Assembly: GCA_016795385.1 (NCBI GenBank)
Contig: JAEUHI010000050.1
Coordinates: forward strand, 1-64,000
DNA length: 64,000 nt
Direction: 5' to 3'
From: Verrucomicrobiales bacterium
GTDB lineage: Bacteria; Verrucomicrobiota; Verrucomicrobiia; Verrucomicrobiales; DEV007
Shown here: positions 1-8,480 of the stretch, one piece after another
Position numbering within the stretch: the first letter of the stretch is position 1
Layout of the letters: every line of letters begins with the position of its first letter
Made by a program: the position numbers and the translations under genes
Notes under the pieces: model-generated
Told to the model about the DNA's origin: nothing
The model's database searches: none
Seen by the model: only the letters and a program-made list of their open reading frames with translations

Positions 1-138
1 ACTCTTCGCCTACATTGATGCCTACTACAACACGCGCCGGCGACATTCCTCTCTCGATTACCAGACCCCGGCCAATTTCGAGGCCAAACTCAACTCACCA
101 AAATAAACAACACCGGTCCAAAAATCAGTGGCATCTCA
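1..138 (+). mobile_element. Right end of an IS3-family insertion sequence
   Basis: The window opens inside an insertion sequence. The transposase C-terminus ends at 106. The following 32 bases close with a probable terminal inverted repeat: read on the minus strand from 138 it starts TGAGATGCCACTGATTTTTG and continues into GGACC, which resembles IS3-family ends that begin with TG and carry a GGACC-like core. The outer boundary near 138 is inferred, because the other end lies outside the window. Beyond it, the reading frame of the neighbouring ATPase becomes recognisable. Confidence 0.7.
2..106 (+). CDS. IS3-family transposase OrfB, C-terminal fragment (5' end outside window)
   Basis: Only the last 34 residues are visible. 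They contain the pattern AYYNTRRRHSSLDYQTP-A-FE, which is the hallmark C-terminal end of the rve/DDE integrase domain of IS3-family OrfB transposases. The frame is open from the first bases of the window to a TAA at 104-106. The catalytic DDE residues lie upstream of the window, so it cannot be judged whether the element is intact. It sits immediately downstream of, and convergent with, the truncated ATPase gene, and probably caused that truncation. Confidence 0.85.
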   Translation, partial: LFAYIDAYYNTRRRHSSLDYQTPANFEAKLNSPK

Positions 139-1475
139 AGCAGCAATCCTCTCGAGACCGAGAGCCCGTCCTCCTTGGCGCGCCACGTGTCCGGCAATCC
201 CAGGAATGTCGGGACCTGCACCAGTCGCTCCTCGAGCCGGAGAGTCCGGTCCACCACGACGACGAGGCTGTCATCCGGCACTTCCGCCACCACCAGCGGA
301 GAATGGGTATTGATGACGATCTGGCGGAGTGGGTTGTCGTCGCCGCATTCTTCCGTGGGATCCATCGCGATGTCTCGCAGCAACGAGATGATCGCCGGGA
401 TGCGTTTCGGGTGGATTCCGTTTTCGGGCTCCTCCAGACAAATCACCCCCGTCACCTTGGGATCCTCCTCCAGGATCGCGAGAGCCAAAAACCGGAGCGT
501 GCCATCCGACAAGCCACGCGCCGGAATGGAATTTCCCGAATGGTCGTTGACGAGAATTGAGTAAGCTTGGCGAACCGGATCGCGATCCAAATGGATGTCC
601 CGGACGTTCTCAACCAGTTCGGTCAACCGTCCCGCGACCCGCGACGCCACCGCGGTGTCGCCGCCATCCGCTTCGATGAGCCGGTTGAGCGTCGCGGGCA
701 TGTGACGGCCATGGACATCGATCATGCTCGGATCGTTGAAGCCGTCCGGGGCACGGAGGCTCGAGGATTCCAACGCGAGGAATCGCCACGATTCCAGTTC
801 CCGTTTCGCACAGAGAGCCGTCGGAGACTCCGAGGCATTTGCGGTGGAGAGAACCGTCCGTGGCAGATTCCGCGCCAGAGCCGGGATCGGTTTCCCGGAA
901 CTCCCGCCATCCTGGTGCCGCTGGATCACCGTTTCACCGCCACGATCGGCCGTCGAGATGAAGTAGTCGCGCCGCCCACCTCCCGTGGCCTGTTTCAGGC
1001 TGCCCCGCCATTTCGGTGAGTGTTTGAAATGGAGATGTTTCGACGCTTCCGACCATGGATGGTAGCTCAACTGCTCTCTCACGATTTCGAGCGATGGATT
1101 CGATCCGCGGTTGCTCCGCTCCACGACTGAAAGTTCGTAGGTGAGGAACGTGAAGGTCGCCCTCGCTTCCTGGTTGAGGTCGTCACGTGCGAACTTCGGG
1201 ACGATCATCTCGACTTCGAAATCGATCCGTCGGCTCCCTTTCTTTCCGTCGAAGCTGAAAATATGGTCGGGGCTCGAAGCGATCCCGCCGTCGCCCCGGA
1301 TCGCCAGCGCCGCTTCCAGCATCGTCCTGGATCCCGTCAAACTCAGGAACTGGATCGCATCGAACAAATTCGATTTCCCGCTCCCATTTGGTCCGGCCAC
1401 GCAGGTGAACTCGCTGAAGCGCAGATCCACCTCGCGTAGATTTTTGAACCCATTGATTTTGATTCGGGTGATCAT
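90..1475 (-). pseudogene. AAA family ATPase (ABC/RecF-like), 3' end replaced by IS3 sequence
   Basis: This 461-residue frame has a complete ABC-type ATPase core. The Walker A motif G-P-N-G-S-G-K-S is at residues 28-35, an ABC-signature-like stretch (ARGLSDGTLRFLALAIL) follows in the second half, then Walker B (VICLEEPENGIHP) and an H-loop (VINTHSPLVV). This is the AAA_21/RecF-like class often found beside restriction or other defence genes. The last 15 residues are encoded by the IS3 inverted repeat (bases 90-138), so the native C-terminus is lost after about residue 446. The start ATG at 1475 lies 6 bases after the stop of a type ISP restriction enzyme remnant, showing that both once formed one transcription unit. 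The protein may still fold, but the locus looks decayed. Confidence 0.75.
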
Positions 1476-1481
1476 CGCAGT

Positions 1482-1712
1482 TTACCCAATCTCCAACACC
1501 GGCAGCGCTTTCACAATCCGATTTGTCTTCAGGCTCACCGTAATCACCCGCAGGAACAGCTCCAGGGGATACTTGGCGTTGCCCATGGTTTCGGTTGCCC
1601 GATGCTGGTATCGTCGACAATGCCGCTGGCTTTGTCAGTGTTGACGGACTGACGCTCCTTGACCCGTTCGATGGCGGACTTTCCGTCGCTCCCCGGATTG
1701 AACAAAACAGCC
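1482..1712 (-). pseudogene. Type ISP restriction-modification enzyme, C-terminal remnant with a frameshift
   Basis: Two adjacent minus-strand frames together rebuild the C-terminal signature of type ISP restriction/helicase enzymes. The distal part (about 1611-1688) reads SAIERVKERQSVNTDKASG followed by IVDD. The proximal part (1482-1605) reads ATETMGNAKYPLELFLRVIT, then VSLKTNRIVKALPVLEIG and a TAA stop. Joining them needs a shift of about one base near 1605. Nothing recognisable of the large N-terminal methylase and helicase domains remains. Family assignment rests on recalled conservation of this tail (E-x-V-x-x-R-x-x-V-x-T-D-K-x-S-G-I-V-x-D ... P-L-E-L-F-x-R-V-I-T-V-S-L). Confidence 0.65.
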
Positions 1713-1800
1713 ACCGCCGACACTTATTCGCTTTCCCCTTCCCTGCCTTGCCTCCACACTCCTGTTCCGACCGAGCCGCCGGATGAACGATTGCAGCATC

Positions 1801-1829
1801 AAGAAACCGCAGTATATTTAAGGTTTCTT
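1801..1829 (+). promoter_or_regulatory. Promoter-like site with an 8-bp inverted repeat upstream of the glycosidase-like gene
   Basis: AAGAAACC (1801-1808) and GGTTTCTT (1822-1829) form a perfect 8-bp inverted repeat around TATATT (1813-1818), a good -10 candidate. TTGCAG lies 16 bases upstream as a weak -35. The downstream arm ends 7 bases before the chosen ATG at 1836. A repressor or activator binding across the -10 is an inference. Confidence 0.35.
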
Positions 1830-1835
1830 AAATTT

Positions 1836-3332
1836 ATGGCCTCACGAATCTTCCTCCTCCTTGCCGCCCTTTTGATGGCGTTACCGGGTTCGTTGCGAGC
1901 GGACTACGTGCCGATGAACGTGAAAGTCCCCGAACCGCGGCGCGAGTTCCGCGCGGCGTGGATCGCGACGGTGCACAATCTCGATTGGCCTTCGACCTAC
2001 ACGCTCTCCCCTGACCAACAGCGCGGGGAAATGATCGCCCTGCTCGATCTCGCGGCTTCGACCGGACTCAATGCGGTCGTGTTCCAGGTGCGCACCGAAT
2101 GCGACGCTTTTTATCGTTCGAGCCTCGAGCCGTGGTCGTTTTTCCTGACCGGCAATCAGGGCGTCGGTCCCTCGGACGGCTACGATCCCCTTTCCTTCGC
2201 GATCGCCGAGGCGCACAAGCGGGGCATCGAGTTGCACGCGTGGTTCAACCCCTTCCGGGCGAGCGCCACGGAGCGGTCCAACAAATCCGCCAAACACATC
2301 ACCCGCACCCACGCCTCGCAGATGCTCTCGGCCGGGACGATGAAGTGGGGCAACCCGGCGTCGGATTTCGTCCGCCAGCGCGCCATTGATGTGATGGTCG
2401 ACGTGACCCGCCGCTACGATGTCGACGGGATCCACATCGACGATTATTTCTACCCCTATCCGAAGACGGTGAACGGGAAAACGATCGATCAATTCAACGA
2501 CTCCTCTTCCTACAACGCCTACCGCGCCAAGGGCGGCAAGCTCGACCTGCGCGACTGGCGACGCGACCAGATCAACAGCTTCGTCCGCACCACCTACGGG
2601 GCGATTAAGTCGAACAAGAGCTACGTCGATTTCGGGATCAGCCCCTTCGGGATCTGGCGTCCGGGCAATCCCTCGACGGTCAAGGCAGGGCTCGATGCCT
2701 ATGATGACATCTGCGCCGACTCGAAACTCTGGTTCAACCAGGGATGGCTCGACTACATGTCCCCGCAGCTCTACTGGCGCGTCGATTCCGATCAAAATTA
2801 TGCCTCCCTCTACAAGTGGTGGGCGGGCGAAAACAAGAAGGGACGCCACCTCTTCCCCGGCATCGCCTCGAGCCGGATCATGAGTTCCGAAGACCGCGGC
2901 CGACCCGCCGGTGAGACCGTGCGTCAGATCGACATCACCCGTCAGGCCCCGTCCCCGGCGGGAGCCGGTCACCTCCACTGGAGCATCGAGGCGATCAAGA
3001 ACGATCGCGGCGGCCTCCGTTCGAAGCTGCGTGAAGTCTACGCTGAGAACGCCATTCCCCCCGCTTCGCCCTGGCTCGGCTCGACCCAACCCGCTCCCGT
3101 CTACGTCGCGCCCGCGCAGAATCAGACCGGTCTGCACCTCACCTTCAAGCCCGAGCCCACCGCCCGCTGGCGCGTCATCCAGGTGCAGAACGGCAATCAG
3201 TGGATCACCCTGCGCCTCCTCCCCGCCGCGCAGCAGACCATCCAGCTCCCCAGCGCACCCAGCGCGGTCGCGATCCGCCACGTCGGACCGACCGGCGTGC
3301 TTTCCGTGCCCACCGTCCTCGTGCGACAATGA
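1836..3332 (+). CDS. Exported family-10-like glycosyl hydrolase (GHL10/DUF187, YddW type)
   Basis: A 498-residue protein with an N-terminal signal peptide (MASRIFLLLAALLMALPGSL, cleavage near RAD). The body is a TIM-barrel of the GHL10/DUF187 class: FRAAWIATVHNLDWPS near the start, then NAVVFQVRTECDAFY, ELHAWFNPFRA, the acidic VDGIHIDDYFYPYP, and DYMSPQLYWR with GIASSRI. Members are lipoprotein or periplasmic glycosidases thought to act on cell-wall or other polysaccharides; the substrate here is unknown. The frame is open further upstream, but the ATG at 1836 is preferred because it directly begins the signal peptide. About 100 C-terminal residues after the barrel form a small beta-rich domain. 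The next gene on the same strand follows 63 bases later. Confidence 0.8.
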   Translation: MASRIFLLLAALLMALPGSLRADYVPMNVKVPEPRREFRAAWIATVHNLDWPSTYTLSPDQQRGEMIALLDLAASTGLNAVVFQVRTECDAFYRSSLEPWSFFLTGNQGVGPSDGYDPLSFAIAEAHKRGIELHAWFNPFRASATERSNKSAKHITRTHASQMLSAGTMKWGNPASDFVRQRAIDVMVDVTRRYDVDGIHIDDYFYPYPKTVNGKTIDQFNDSSSYNAYRAKGGKLDLRDWRRDQINSFVRTTYGAIKSNKSYVDFGISPFGIWRPGNPSTVKAGLDAYDDICADSKLWFNQGWLDYMSPQLYWRVDSDQNYASLYKWWAGENKKGRHLFPGIASSRIMSSEDRGRPAGETVRQIDITRQAPSPAGAGHLHWSIEAIKNDRGGLRSKLREVYAENAIPPASPWLGSTQPAPVYVAPAQNQTGLHLTFKPEPTARWRVIQVQNGNQWITLRLLPAAQQTIQLPSAPSAVAIRHVGPTGVLSVPTVLVRQ

Positions 3333-3395
3333 CGTGAGATTGACCGTTTTCCCGGGTTGAAGGCCGGGCGAGCCGCGCGATAATCCCCTGTTGAT

Positions 3396-4532
3396 ATGAG
3401 AGGCCTCCGCCCCCACCTCCGTCCCTGCGTCGCGATCTTGTTCGCCCTCGGCCTCAGTTCCTGCAACAAGGACCTCGAGGAGCGTCTCGATCGTCTCGAG
3501 GCCGAGCTGCGGGGCGTGCGATCGGACACGCGCGACACGGTGGAGGAACTGAAGACGCGCGTCATCTCCGCGGAGACCAAGGTGGGTGTCGGCAGCGGAG
3601 GAAAGACCCTCGACGAGCGCATCACGGGGCTCGAATCCTCCTTCGGCGAAGTGCTCGCGATGAAGTCGCGCGACAACGAGATGGTCTATCTCCGGGCGAA
3701 CCTCCAGGGCCATGCCCCGCTCCTGACCGATCACGGCACCTTTCTCGTGCGCATGGAGGGGATCGATCTCAATGCCAGCGCCGGCACCTATTCCGTCCAT
3801 CTCAACATCGGCAATCCCCAGGCCATCGCCATCCAGCAGTTCACCCTCCGAGGTCACCACGGCGGAGGCACGCCCGAGCTGCCGGAGGGCGAAGCCTACG
3901 ACCTGCGCAACGAGAAGCTGAAAGCCTGGCAGGAAAGCCTGAAGCCCTTCGAGTATCGCGTCACCAAAACGCTCGAACCCTTCGCGTGGACTCCCTTCGA
4001 CATCGAGATCGCCGCCGATTCACGCGAGGAACTCGAGATGATCCGTTTCGCCATGGTCATCGAGAATGCCCAGCTCAACCGCCAGCTCGCCGAGAGCGGC
4101 GGATCGGGCGGCAGTCAATTCGGCCACATCGATGTCGATTCCAAGGCCGCCACCGTGCTCAAGACCGACTACGGCGCTTTCCTCGTGGCCGTGAAGAGTG
4201 CCGAGCAAACCGACATCGGCACCAAACTTCATCTCGAGATCGGCAATCCCTACGGATTCACCTTGAATCAATGCCGTCTCCTCGGTGACTACGGCACGGC
4301 CCGACCCAAGCGCGATCAGAGCACGAGCGAGGAAGAATACGGTGAAAAGATGGCCGCGTGGGGAGCCTCGCTGCAGCCGTTTGAAGCCATGATCTCCACG
4401 AAGATCTCCAATTTCCGCTGGAGCAAAGCCACCATCCTCGTGCCCGGGAAAGTGGAAGACGTGAAATTCCTCCGCTGCCAATTGCGCGTGGAGGATGTCA
4501 CCCTGCCCGCCGCCATGGCGGGGGCGGAGTGA
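3396..4532 (+). CDS. Lipoprotein with N-terminal coiled coil and two DUF3251-like domains
   Basis: A 378-residue protein. The signal peptide ends in a lipobox-like LGLSSC, so it is probably lipid-anchored at about Cys24. A heptad-rich coiled coil follows (residues 26-80, many L/E/R). Two related domains then lie in tandem, at about 95-235 and 245-375. Each holds the pattern L-x-I-G-N-P, a YG/HG segment, W-x-x-S-L-x-P-F, and a W with a terminal basic/acidic strand, as in DUF3251 proteins. The duplication is clear by eye (HLNIGNPQAIAIQQFTLRG and HLEIGNPYGFTLNQCRLLGD). The function is unknown; the family is envelope-associated. A weak TTGAAG-N16-GATAAT promoter lies directly before the start. 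Confidence 0.7.
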   Translation: MRGLRPHLRPCVAILFALGLSSCNKDLEERLDRLEAELRGVRSDTRDTVEELKTRVISAETKVGVGSGGKTLDERITGLESSFGEVLAMKSRDNEMVYLRANLQGHAPLLTDHGTFLVRMEGIDLNASAGTYSVHLNIGNPQAIAIQQFTLRGHHGGGTPELPEGEAYDLRNEKLKAWQESLKPFEYRVTKTLEPFAWTPFDIEIAADSREELEMIRFAMVIENAQLNRQLAESGGSGGSQFGHIDVDSKAATVLKTDYGAFLVAVKSAEQTDIGTKLHLEIGNPYGFTLNQCRLLGDYGTARPKRDQSTSEEEYGEKMAAWGASLQPFEAMISTKISNFRWSKATILVPGKVEDVKFLRCQLRVEDVTLPAAMAGAE

Positions 4533-4755
4533 TTCCCGCCTCTGCTCCTACGCATACTCTTACCTCATACTCTTTCTCAGCGGAGGCCAAGGGAGGTTCG
4601 GTTTTGGGTATCTGCATTTCTCCGTCGCCATTGTGACGTCGGTGGACTTCGCGTCATCTCTCCTACTCATACTCTTACCTCATACTCTTACTCTGCGGAG
4701 GCCAAAGGACGTTCGGTTTTGAGTATGAGTATGAGTATGAGGTAGGAGTAGGAGA
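4533..4755. repeat. Intergenic CATACTC-type repeat: two 67-bp direct copies plus an inverted arm
   Basis: Two 67-bp units (4545-4611 and 4660-4726) match at about 61 of 67 positions. Each starts CTCCTAC-CATACTCTTACC and ends in GCGGAGGCCAA, GTTCGGTTTTG and GTAT. The second is followed by GAGTATGAGTATGAGTATGA and GGTAGGAGTAGGAG (to 4754), which is the near reverse complement of the unit start, so transcripts could form a long hairpin. The array fills the space between two convergent genes and could serve as a bidirectional terminator, though no T-tract is obvious. Confidence 0.75.
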
Positions 4756-5529
4756 TCAGGGCCGGCAGACCCCCTTCTTCGAGGGCGTCCGGAAAAAGTC
4801 GATGAACGCCTTGGCTTCGGGCTCCCACTCCTGTTCATCGGCGGCGGCGAGGGCTTCCTGCAGGCTCATCTTCGCCAGGTAGATGAGGGCGTAGGCATCC
4901 TTCACCTTTTGCCTCGTCGCGGCGGAGAGACCGGCCCGGCGCATGCCGACCACATTCAGGCCGCAGATCTGGTTCAGCTCCGACACGAGCGTGAAAGGAG
5001 GCACATCCTGGCTGATCGAGGCGTGCCCTTGGGCCATACAGCGGTCGCCGAGCCGCACAAACTGATGCACGCCCGTCCCGCCCCCGAGAAAGGCTCCGCT
5101 GCCGAGATGCACGTGCCCGCCGAGAAGACAACCATTGGCCAGCACGTTTCCATCGCCGATCACCGTATCGTGTCCGAGGTGACAGCCGACCATGAGGAGA
5201 TTCCCCTCGCCCACGATCGTGTTCTCCCCCGCCCTCGCGCTGCGATGGATCGTGACGTGCTCGCGGAAAAGATTCCTTGCCCCGGCGATGACGCCGCTCT
5301 TCTCGCTGCGGTCGAAACCGAGATCCTGGGGATCCGCGCCGATCACCGCGCCGTGGCCGACCTCGCAGCCCTCGCCGAGGATGACCGATCCCACGATCTG
5401 GGCGTGGCCGCGGATCACGCATCCGGCCCCGAGCCGGGCTCCGGACTCGATCACCGCAAAGGGACCGATTTCAACATCATCGGCGAGTTCCGCACCGGGT
5501 TCGACAAAAGCAGTAGGGTGGATTTTCAC
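4756..5529 (-). CDS. lpxA: Acyl-[ACP]--UDP-N-acetylglucosamine O-acyltransferase LpxA
   Basis: A 257-residue cytoplasmic enzyme catalysing the first step of lipid A synthesis, transfer of a 3-hydroxyacyl chain from ACP to UDP-GlcNAc. The N-terminal two thirds is a left-handed beta-helix of hexapeptide repeats (V-x-I-G-x-x-A and similar). The segment VGCHLGHDTVIGDGN contains the catalytic histidine corresponding to E. coli His125, and IGADPQDLGF is the family signature. The C-terminal helical domain contains NVVGMRRAG and R-x-x-V-K-x-A-Y-x-L-I-Y. Length matches the usual 255-265 residues. It stands alone here rather than with lpxD/fabZ/lpxB. The stop directly abuts the CATACTC repeat. Confidence 0.95.
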   Translation of the reverse strand: MKIHPTAFVEPGAELADDVEIGPFAVIESGARLGAGCVIRGHAQIVGSVILGEGCEVGHGAVIGADPQDLGFDRSEKSGVIAGARNLFREHVTIHRSARAGENTIVGEGNLLMVGCHLGHDTVIGDGNVLANGCLLGGHVHLGSGAFLGGGTGVHQFVRLGDRCMAQGHASISQDVPPFTLVSELNQICGLNVVGMRRAGLSAATRQKVKDAYALIYLAKMSLQEALAAADEQEWEPEAKAFIDFFRTPSKKGVCRP

Positions 5530-5603
5530 GGGAGAGGCCGGAGTCTACGTAGGACGGGAAGCCTTGGCAACGGGAAACGAGCGGCAAGCTCGCGTCATGG
5601 ATT

Positions 5604-7094
5604 TCACTCCCCCACCCTCGCCGCCGCCGCCTCGGGCACGGGTTCCTTGTCCACGGGCGAGTGATCGAAATCGCCGCCGAGGGCGAGATAGAGATCGACG
5701 CGGTTCGCGAGCAGTTCATACTTCGCCGCGAGGAGGACGCTTTCCGCCTCGAAGGCGCGGCGCTGGCTTTCCAAGAGGGTAATGATCTCGACCAAACCCT
5801 CTTCATACTCCCCGAGGCTGAGACTCTCGGCACGCCGCGATTCATTCACGGCGGTGGAAAGGGCGGCGACCTCGGATCGCAAATAGCGCTCCGCGGCGAT
5901 GGCCGTCTCCACTTCGCGGAAGGCGGTCAGCGCCGTCTCGGCGTAGGTGTTGACGAGCTCGTCGCGCTCGGCTTCATCGAGGCGGATGTTCGCGCGGAGG
6001 CGGCCGCCTTGGTAAAGCGGACGGGCGAGGTTTTGTCCGATCGCCCACACCATTTTCTGAATGTCGAAGATGTCGCCGAACTCATCGGTGCTCGCGGTAC
6101 CGATCGATCCGCTGATGCTCAGGGAAGGCAGCAGGGCCTTGCGGCTCGCGGACAACTCCTTCAAGGCGGCATCAACCTGCGCCTCGGCGGCAAGGAGATC
6201 CGGACGACGCAGGAGCAGCTCGCTCGGAATGCCCTTGGGAATGTCGCGGGTGATGCGGGGGAGACCGCCGATCGAGGTAATCGTTCCCTCGGGATAACGG
6301 CCGAGCAAGGTCTCCAAGGTGCGGCGGGATCCATCAAGCTGGCGTTGGGACAGGAGGATGGCCCGCTCCGCCCGCGCGATGTCGGCACGGCTCAAGCTGA
6401 TCTCGAGGGCGGCCTGATCAGCGAGGTCGCCCGCTTCCAGGCGCGAATCGAGGATTTTCAGATTCGTCCGCAGACTCCCGAGGGTGCGACGCGAGATCTC
6501 GATCTGCTCCTGTGATTCGACGATGGAGAGCGCCGTTTTCACGACATTCGCGGCGAGGGAGAGACGCGAGGACTCGTAGAGACTGGATTCCGTCGCGACG
6601 CGGTCGAGCTCGGCATCGCGCAGATTTTTGAGACGGCCCCAGAGGTCGATTTCCCAGCGGAGGTCAAGGCCGAAATTGAAGTTGTTTGCCCGGGTGTTCG
6701 CAAATTCGGAACCCCGCAGATTCTGCGAACGCGAAGTGGAGAGTGAGGCATCGACGGCGGGCAGCCGATCGGCTCCGGCGATGCGGGCGCGCTCCTGCGC
6801 CTGGGCGATGCGGGTGCGAGCGGCCGCGAGACTGTAGTTTTGCCCCACCGCCTCCTCGACGAGGGAACGCAGGGCGGGCGATCCGAAATCATCGAGCCAG
6901 CCGGTCACCGCCTGGCCGGGCACTCCACCGCCGGCGGTCCAACGCGTGGGAAGGTCACCGACCGCGGCCGGAGCGTCGAATTTCGGGCCATTCCAAAACG
7001 TGCAGCCCGTCAACGACAGTGTCATCGCCGACGCGACGACAAGGAGGCCGCCACGTCCCGTCGCCAGGGTGGATACTGTTGGTTTCGTGCTCAA
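5604..7094 (-). CDS. RND efflux outer-membrane lipoprotein (TolC/NodT family)
   Basis: About 496 residues from a TTG start at 7094, chosen because it gives a normal lipoprotein signal: basic start, hydrophobic run, then LTGC lipobox. An internal ATG 9 residues before that Cys would be too short. Two outer-membrane-efflux repeats follow, with family features YSLAAARTRIAQAQERARIA, LRWEIDLWGRL, the periplasmic G-D-L-A-D-Q-x-A-L-E-I-S hairpin, GLPRITRDIPKGIPSELLLRRPDL and NLARPLYQGGRLRA. Such trimers form the exit duct for RND or ABC pumps. No inner-membrane partner is adjacent; an RND adaptor/pump pair lies 26 kb away at 33.0-37.3 kb and is a possible partner. The stop is followed by lpxA after 74 bases. 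Confidence 0.85.
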   Translation of the reverse strand: MSTKPTVSTLATGRGGLLVVASAMTLSLTGCTFWNGPKFDAPAAVGDLPTRWTAGGGVPGQAVTGWLDDFGSPALRSLVEEAVGQNYSLAAARTRIAQAQERARIAGADRLPAVDASLSTSRSQNLRGSEFANTRANNFNFGLDLRWEIDLWGRLKNLRDAELDRVATESSLYESSRLSLAANVVKTALSIVESQEQIEISRRTLGSLRTNLKILDSRLEAGDLADQAALEISLSRADIARAERAILLSQRQLDGSRRTLETLLGRYPEGTITSIGGLPRITRDIPKGIPSELLLRRPDLLAAEAQVDAALKELSASRKALLPSLSISGSIGTASTDEFGDIFDIQKMVWAIGQNLARPLYQGGRLRANIRLDEAERDELVNTYAETALTAFREVETAIAAERYLRSEVAALSTAVNESRRAESLSLGEYEEGLVEIITLLESQRRAFEAESVLLAAKYELLANRVDLYLALGGDFDHSPVDKEPVPEAAAARVGE

Positions 7095-7141
7095 ACCCGG
7101 CTCATTCAGGTGCCAAATCGGGGCCTTGTCGAACCGGAAGT

Positions 7142-8347
7142 TCACAAAAATCGCTCCACGATCGTGAAAAGCCCGTATCCGGCCACGAGCACGGCGAGAG
7201 GCGTCACGACCGACTTGCGATACCACGCGAAGCGGCTGAGCGAGAGCAGATTGGCCGCCCCGACGAGGATGACGAGGAAAAACGCGGCCTCGGTGCCGAG
7301 GAGGAAGAGGATGAGACGCCCCGTGCCGAGATCTCCGCCCGCGATCAACCCGCGGTAAGCGTCCGTATCGATCAGGGAGAGCCCGAGGAAAATCCCGCCG
7401 ACCGCCACCAGAGGATATCGCCACGGTTTCACCTGATGATGCAGCAAGGCCTCGATCGCCACCACGCCGACCACGGCGGCGAGCCCCATCCAACTCCACG
7501 AGGGCACCGTCACCAGCCCCCATGCCGCTGCGGCCACCGCCAGCCCCTGCCCCAGCAGAATCGCACCCGCCTGCCACAACACGCTGGTGCGGCCGAGGGT
7601 CAAGAGCAGCATCCCGATGACGAGGGCCGCGGGCAGCGCCGATTCATGCAAAAACGACCTCCAGCCCGAGGTAAATGCATTGATCGTGGGACTCGGAGCG
7701 GCGGGATCCGACGTGCTCGCAGGAGCTTCGAGAGCCGGGGCCGTCGCAGGATCCGAACCGGGTGTTGTCGGTGCGGCCGCGCCCTCCGACGACTGCGTGA
7801 AGGGATCGCCCTCCTCCGTCGGCAGCACACTCACCGGTCGGCTGTATTCGCCGGCGAGGATGACCTGCATGCGGCGGCTCGGCTGTTCATCCTTCACCAC
7901 CACCATCACGACGGCCATGGGACAACGGGGATCGAGGTAGAGGAGGAATTCCTTCGCCGATTCGGGGAATTTTCCCTTCATCTTCGTCAGGACCTGCCGA
8001 CGGCGCAGTTCCTCGGGCGTGTCTTCGTCGCTCGTTTCCTCGACCGAGATCTCCATCTCCGGCTTCTGCTCCGCTTGGTCAAACATGACGATGAGGTAGC
8101 TTGCAAACTCCCGAGCCGCGTCCTCCGGGGAGATCTGGTCGTTCAACGCCGGATCTTCGCTCGGCACCACCTCCATCGCCGCATCCAGCGTGTAGGTGCG
8201 ATCTTTGGTGTTGAGGTAGGAGATGAGCGAAACCGACGAGACACGATGGGCCTGGGCCGAGGGTGGCCGGAGCACGATGGAGAGAACGCAGAGGAACAAA
8301 AAGAGGAATCCGCGAAGGGACGGAACATGGTAACCAAGGTGACGCAT
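7142..8347 (-). CDS. HupE/UreJ-2-like integral membrane protein with extracytoplasmic N-terminal domain
   Basis: A 401-residue protein with a signal peptide (FLFLFLCVLSIVLRPPSAQA), then a roughly 190-residue periplasmic domain. An Ala/Pro/Ser/Thr-rich linker (about 195-220) follows, then a C-terminal block of about six to seven membrane helices. This layout resembles HupE/UreJ_2 proteins (extracytoplasmic domain plus a C-terminal nickel/cobalt-permease-like membrane domain). The His-rich G-F-x-H-I-x-x-G-x-D-H motif usual for that domain is replaced by GWRSFLHESALPA, so metal transport is doubtful. It lies 47 bases upstream of the efflux lipoprotein on the same strand and may be cotranscribed. 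Confidence 0.5.
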   Translation of the reverse strand: MRHLGYHVPSLRGFLFLFLCVLSIVLRPPSAQAHRVSSVSLISYLNTKDRTYTLDAAMEVVPSEDPALNDQISPEDAAREFASYLIVMFDQAEQKPEMEISVEETSDEDTPEELRRRQVLTKMKGKFPESAKEFLLYLDPRCPMAVVMVVVKDEQPSRRMQVILAGEYSRPVSVLPTEEGDPFTQSSEGAAAPTTPGSDPATAPALEAPASTSDPAAPSPTINAFTSGWRSFLHESALPAALVIGMLLLTLGRTSVLWQAGAILLGQGLAVAAAAWGLVTVPSWSWMGLAAVVGVVAIEALLHHQVKPWRYPLVAVGGIFLGLSLIDTDAYRGLIAGGDLGTGRLILFLLGTEAAFFLVILVGAANLLSLSRFAWYRKSVVTPLAVLVAGYGLFTIVERFL

Positions 8348-8411
8348 GCCGCCAATTAGAACGGGGATCGGACCAAAGTGCAACCGGAACACGACGTCTT
8401 GCCTCAGGCGC

Positions 8412-8431
8412 AAAAAGTGCCCTATTGGCAC
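8412..8431 (-). terminator. Rho-independent terminator of the PIN-domain pair
   Basis: Minus-strand stem GTGCC-AATAG-GGCAC (8431-8417) is followed by five T residues (8416-8412). It lies 50 bases after the stop of the small downstream gene, in the right orientation to end the pair. Confidence 0.6.
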
Positions 8432-8480
8432 CTGGCTCGTCTTCGCTGGGTAGAGAGGAATGCGATGGCGGATGTGACGC

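Noticed and set aside
1881..3860. 659-codon minus-strand open frame over the glycosidase-like and lipoprotein genes
   Set aside because: No motif or signal; it spans two well-supported plus-strand genes and their gap.
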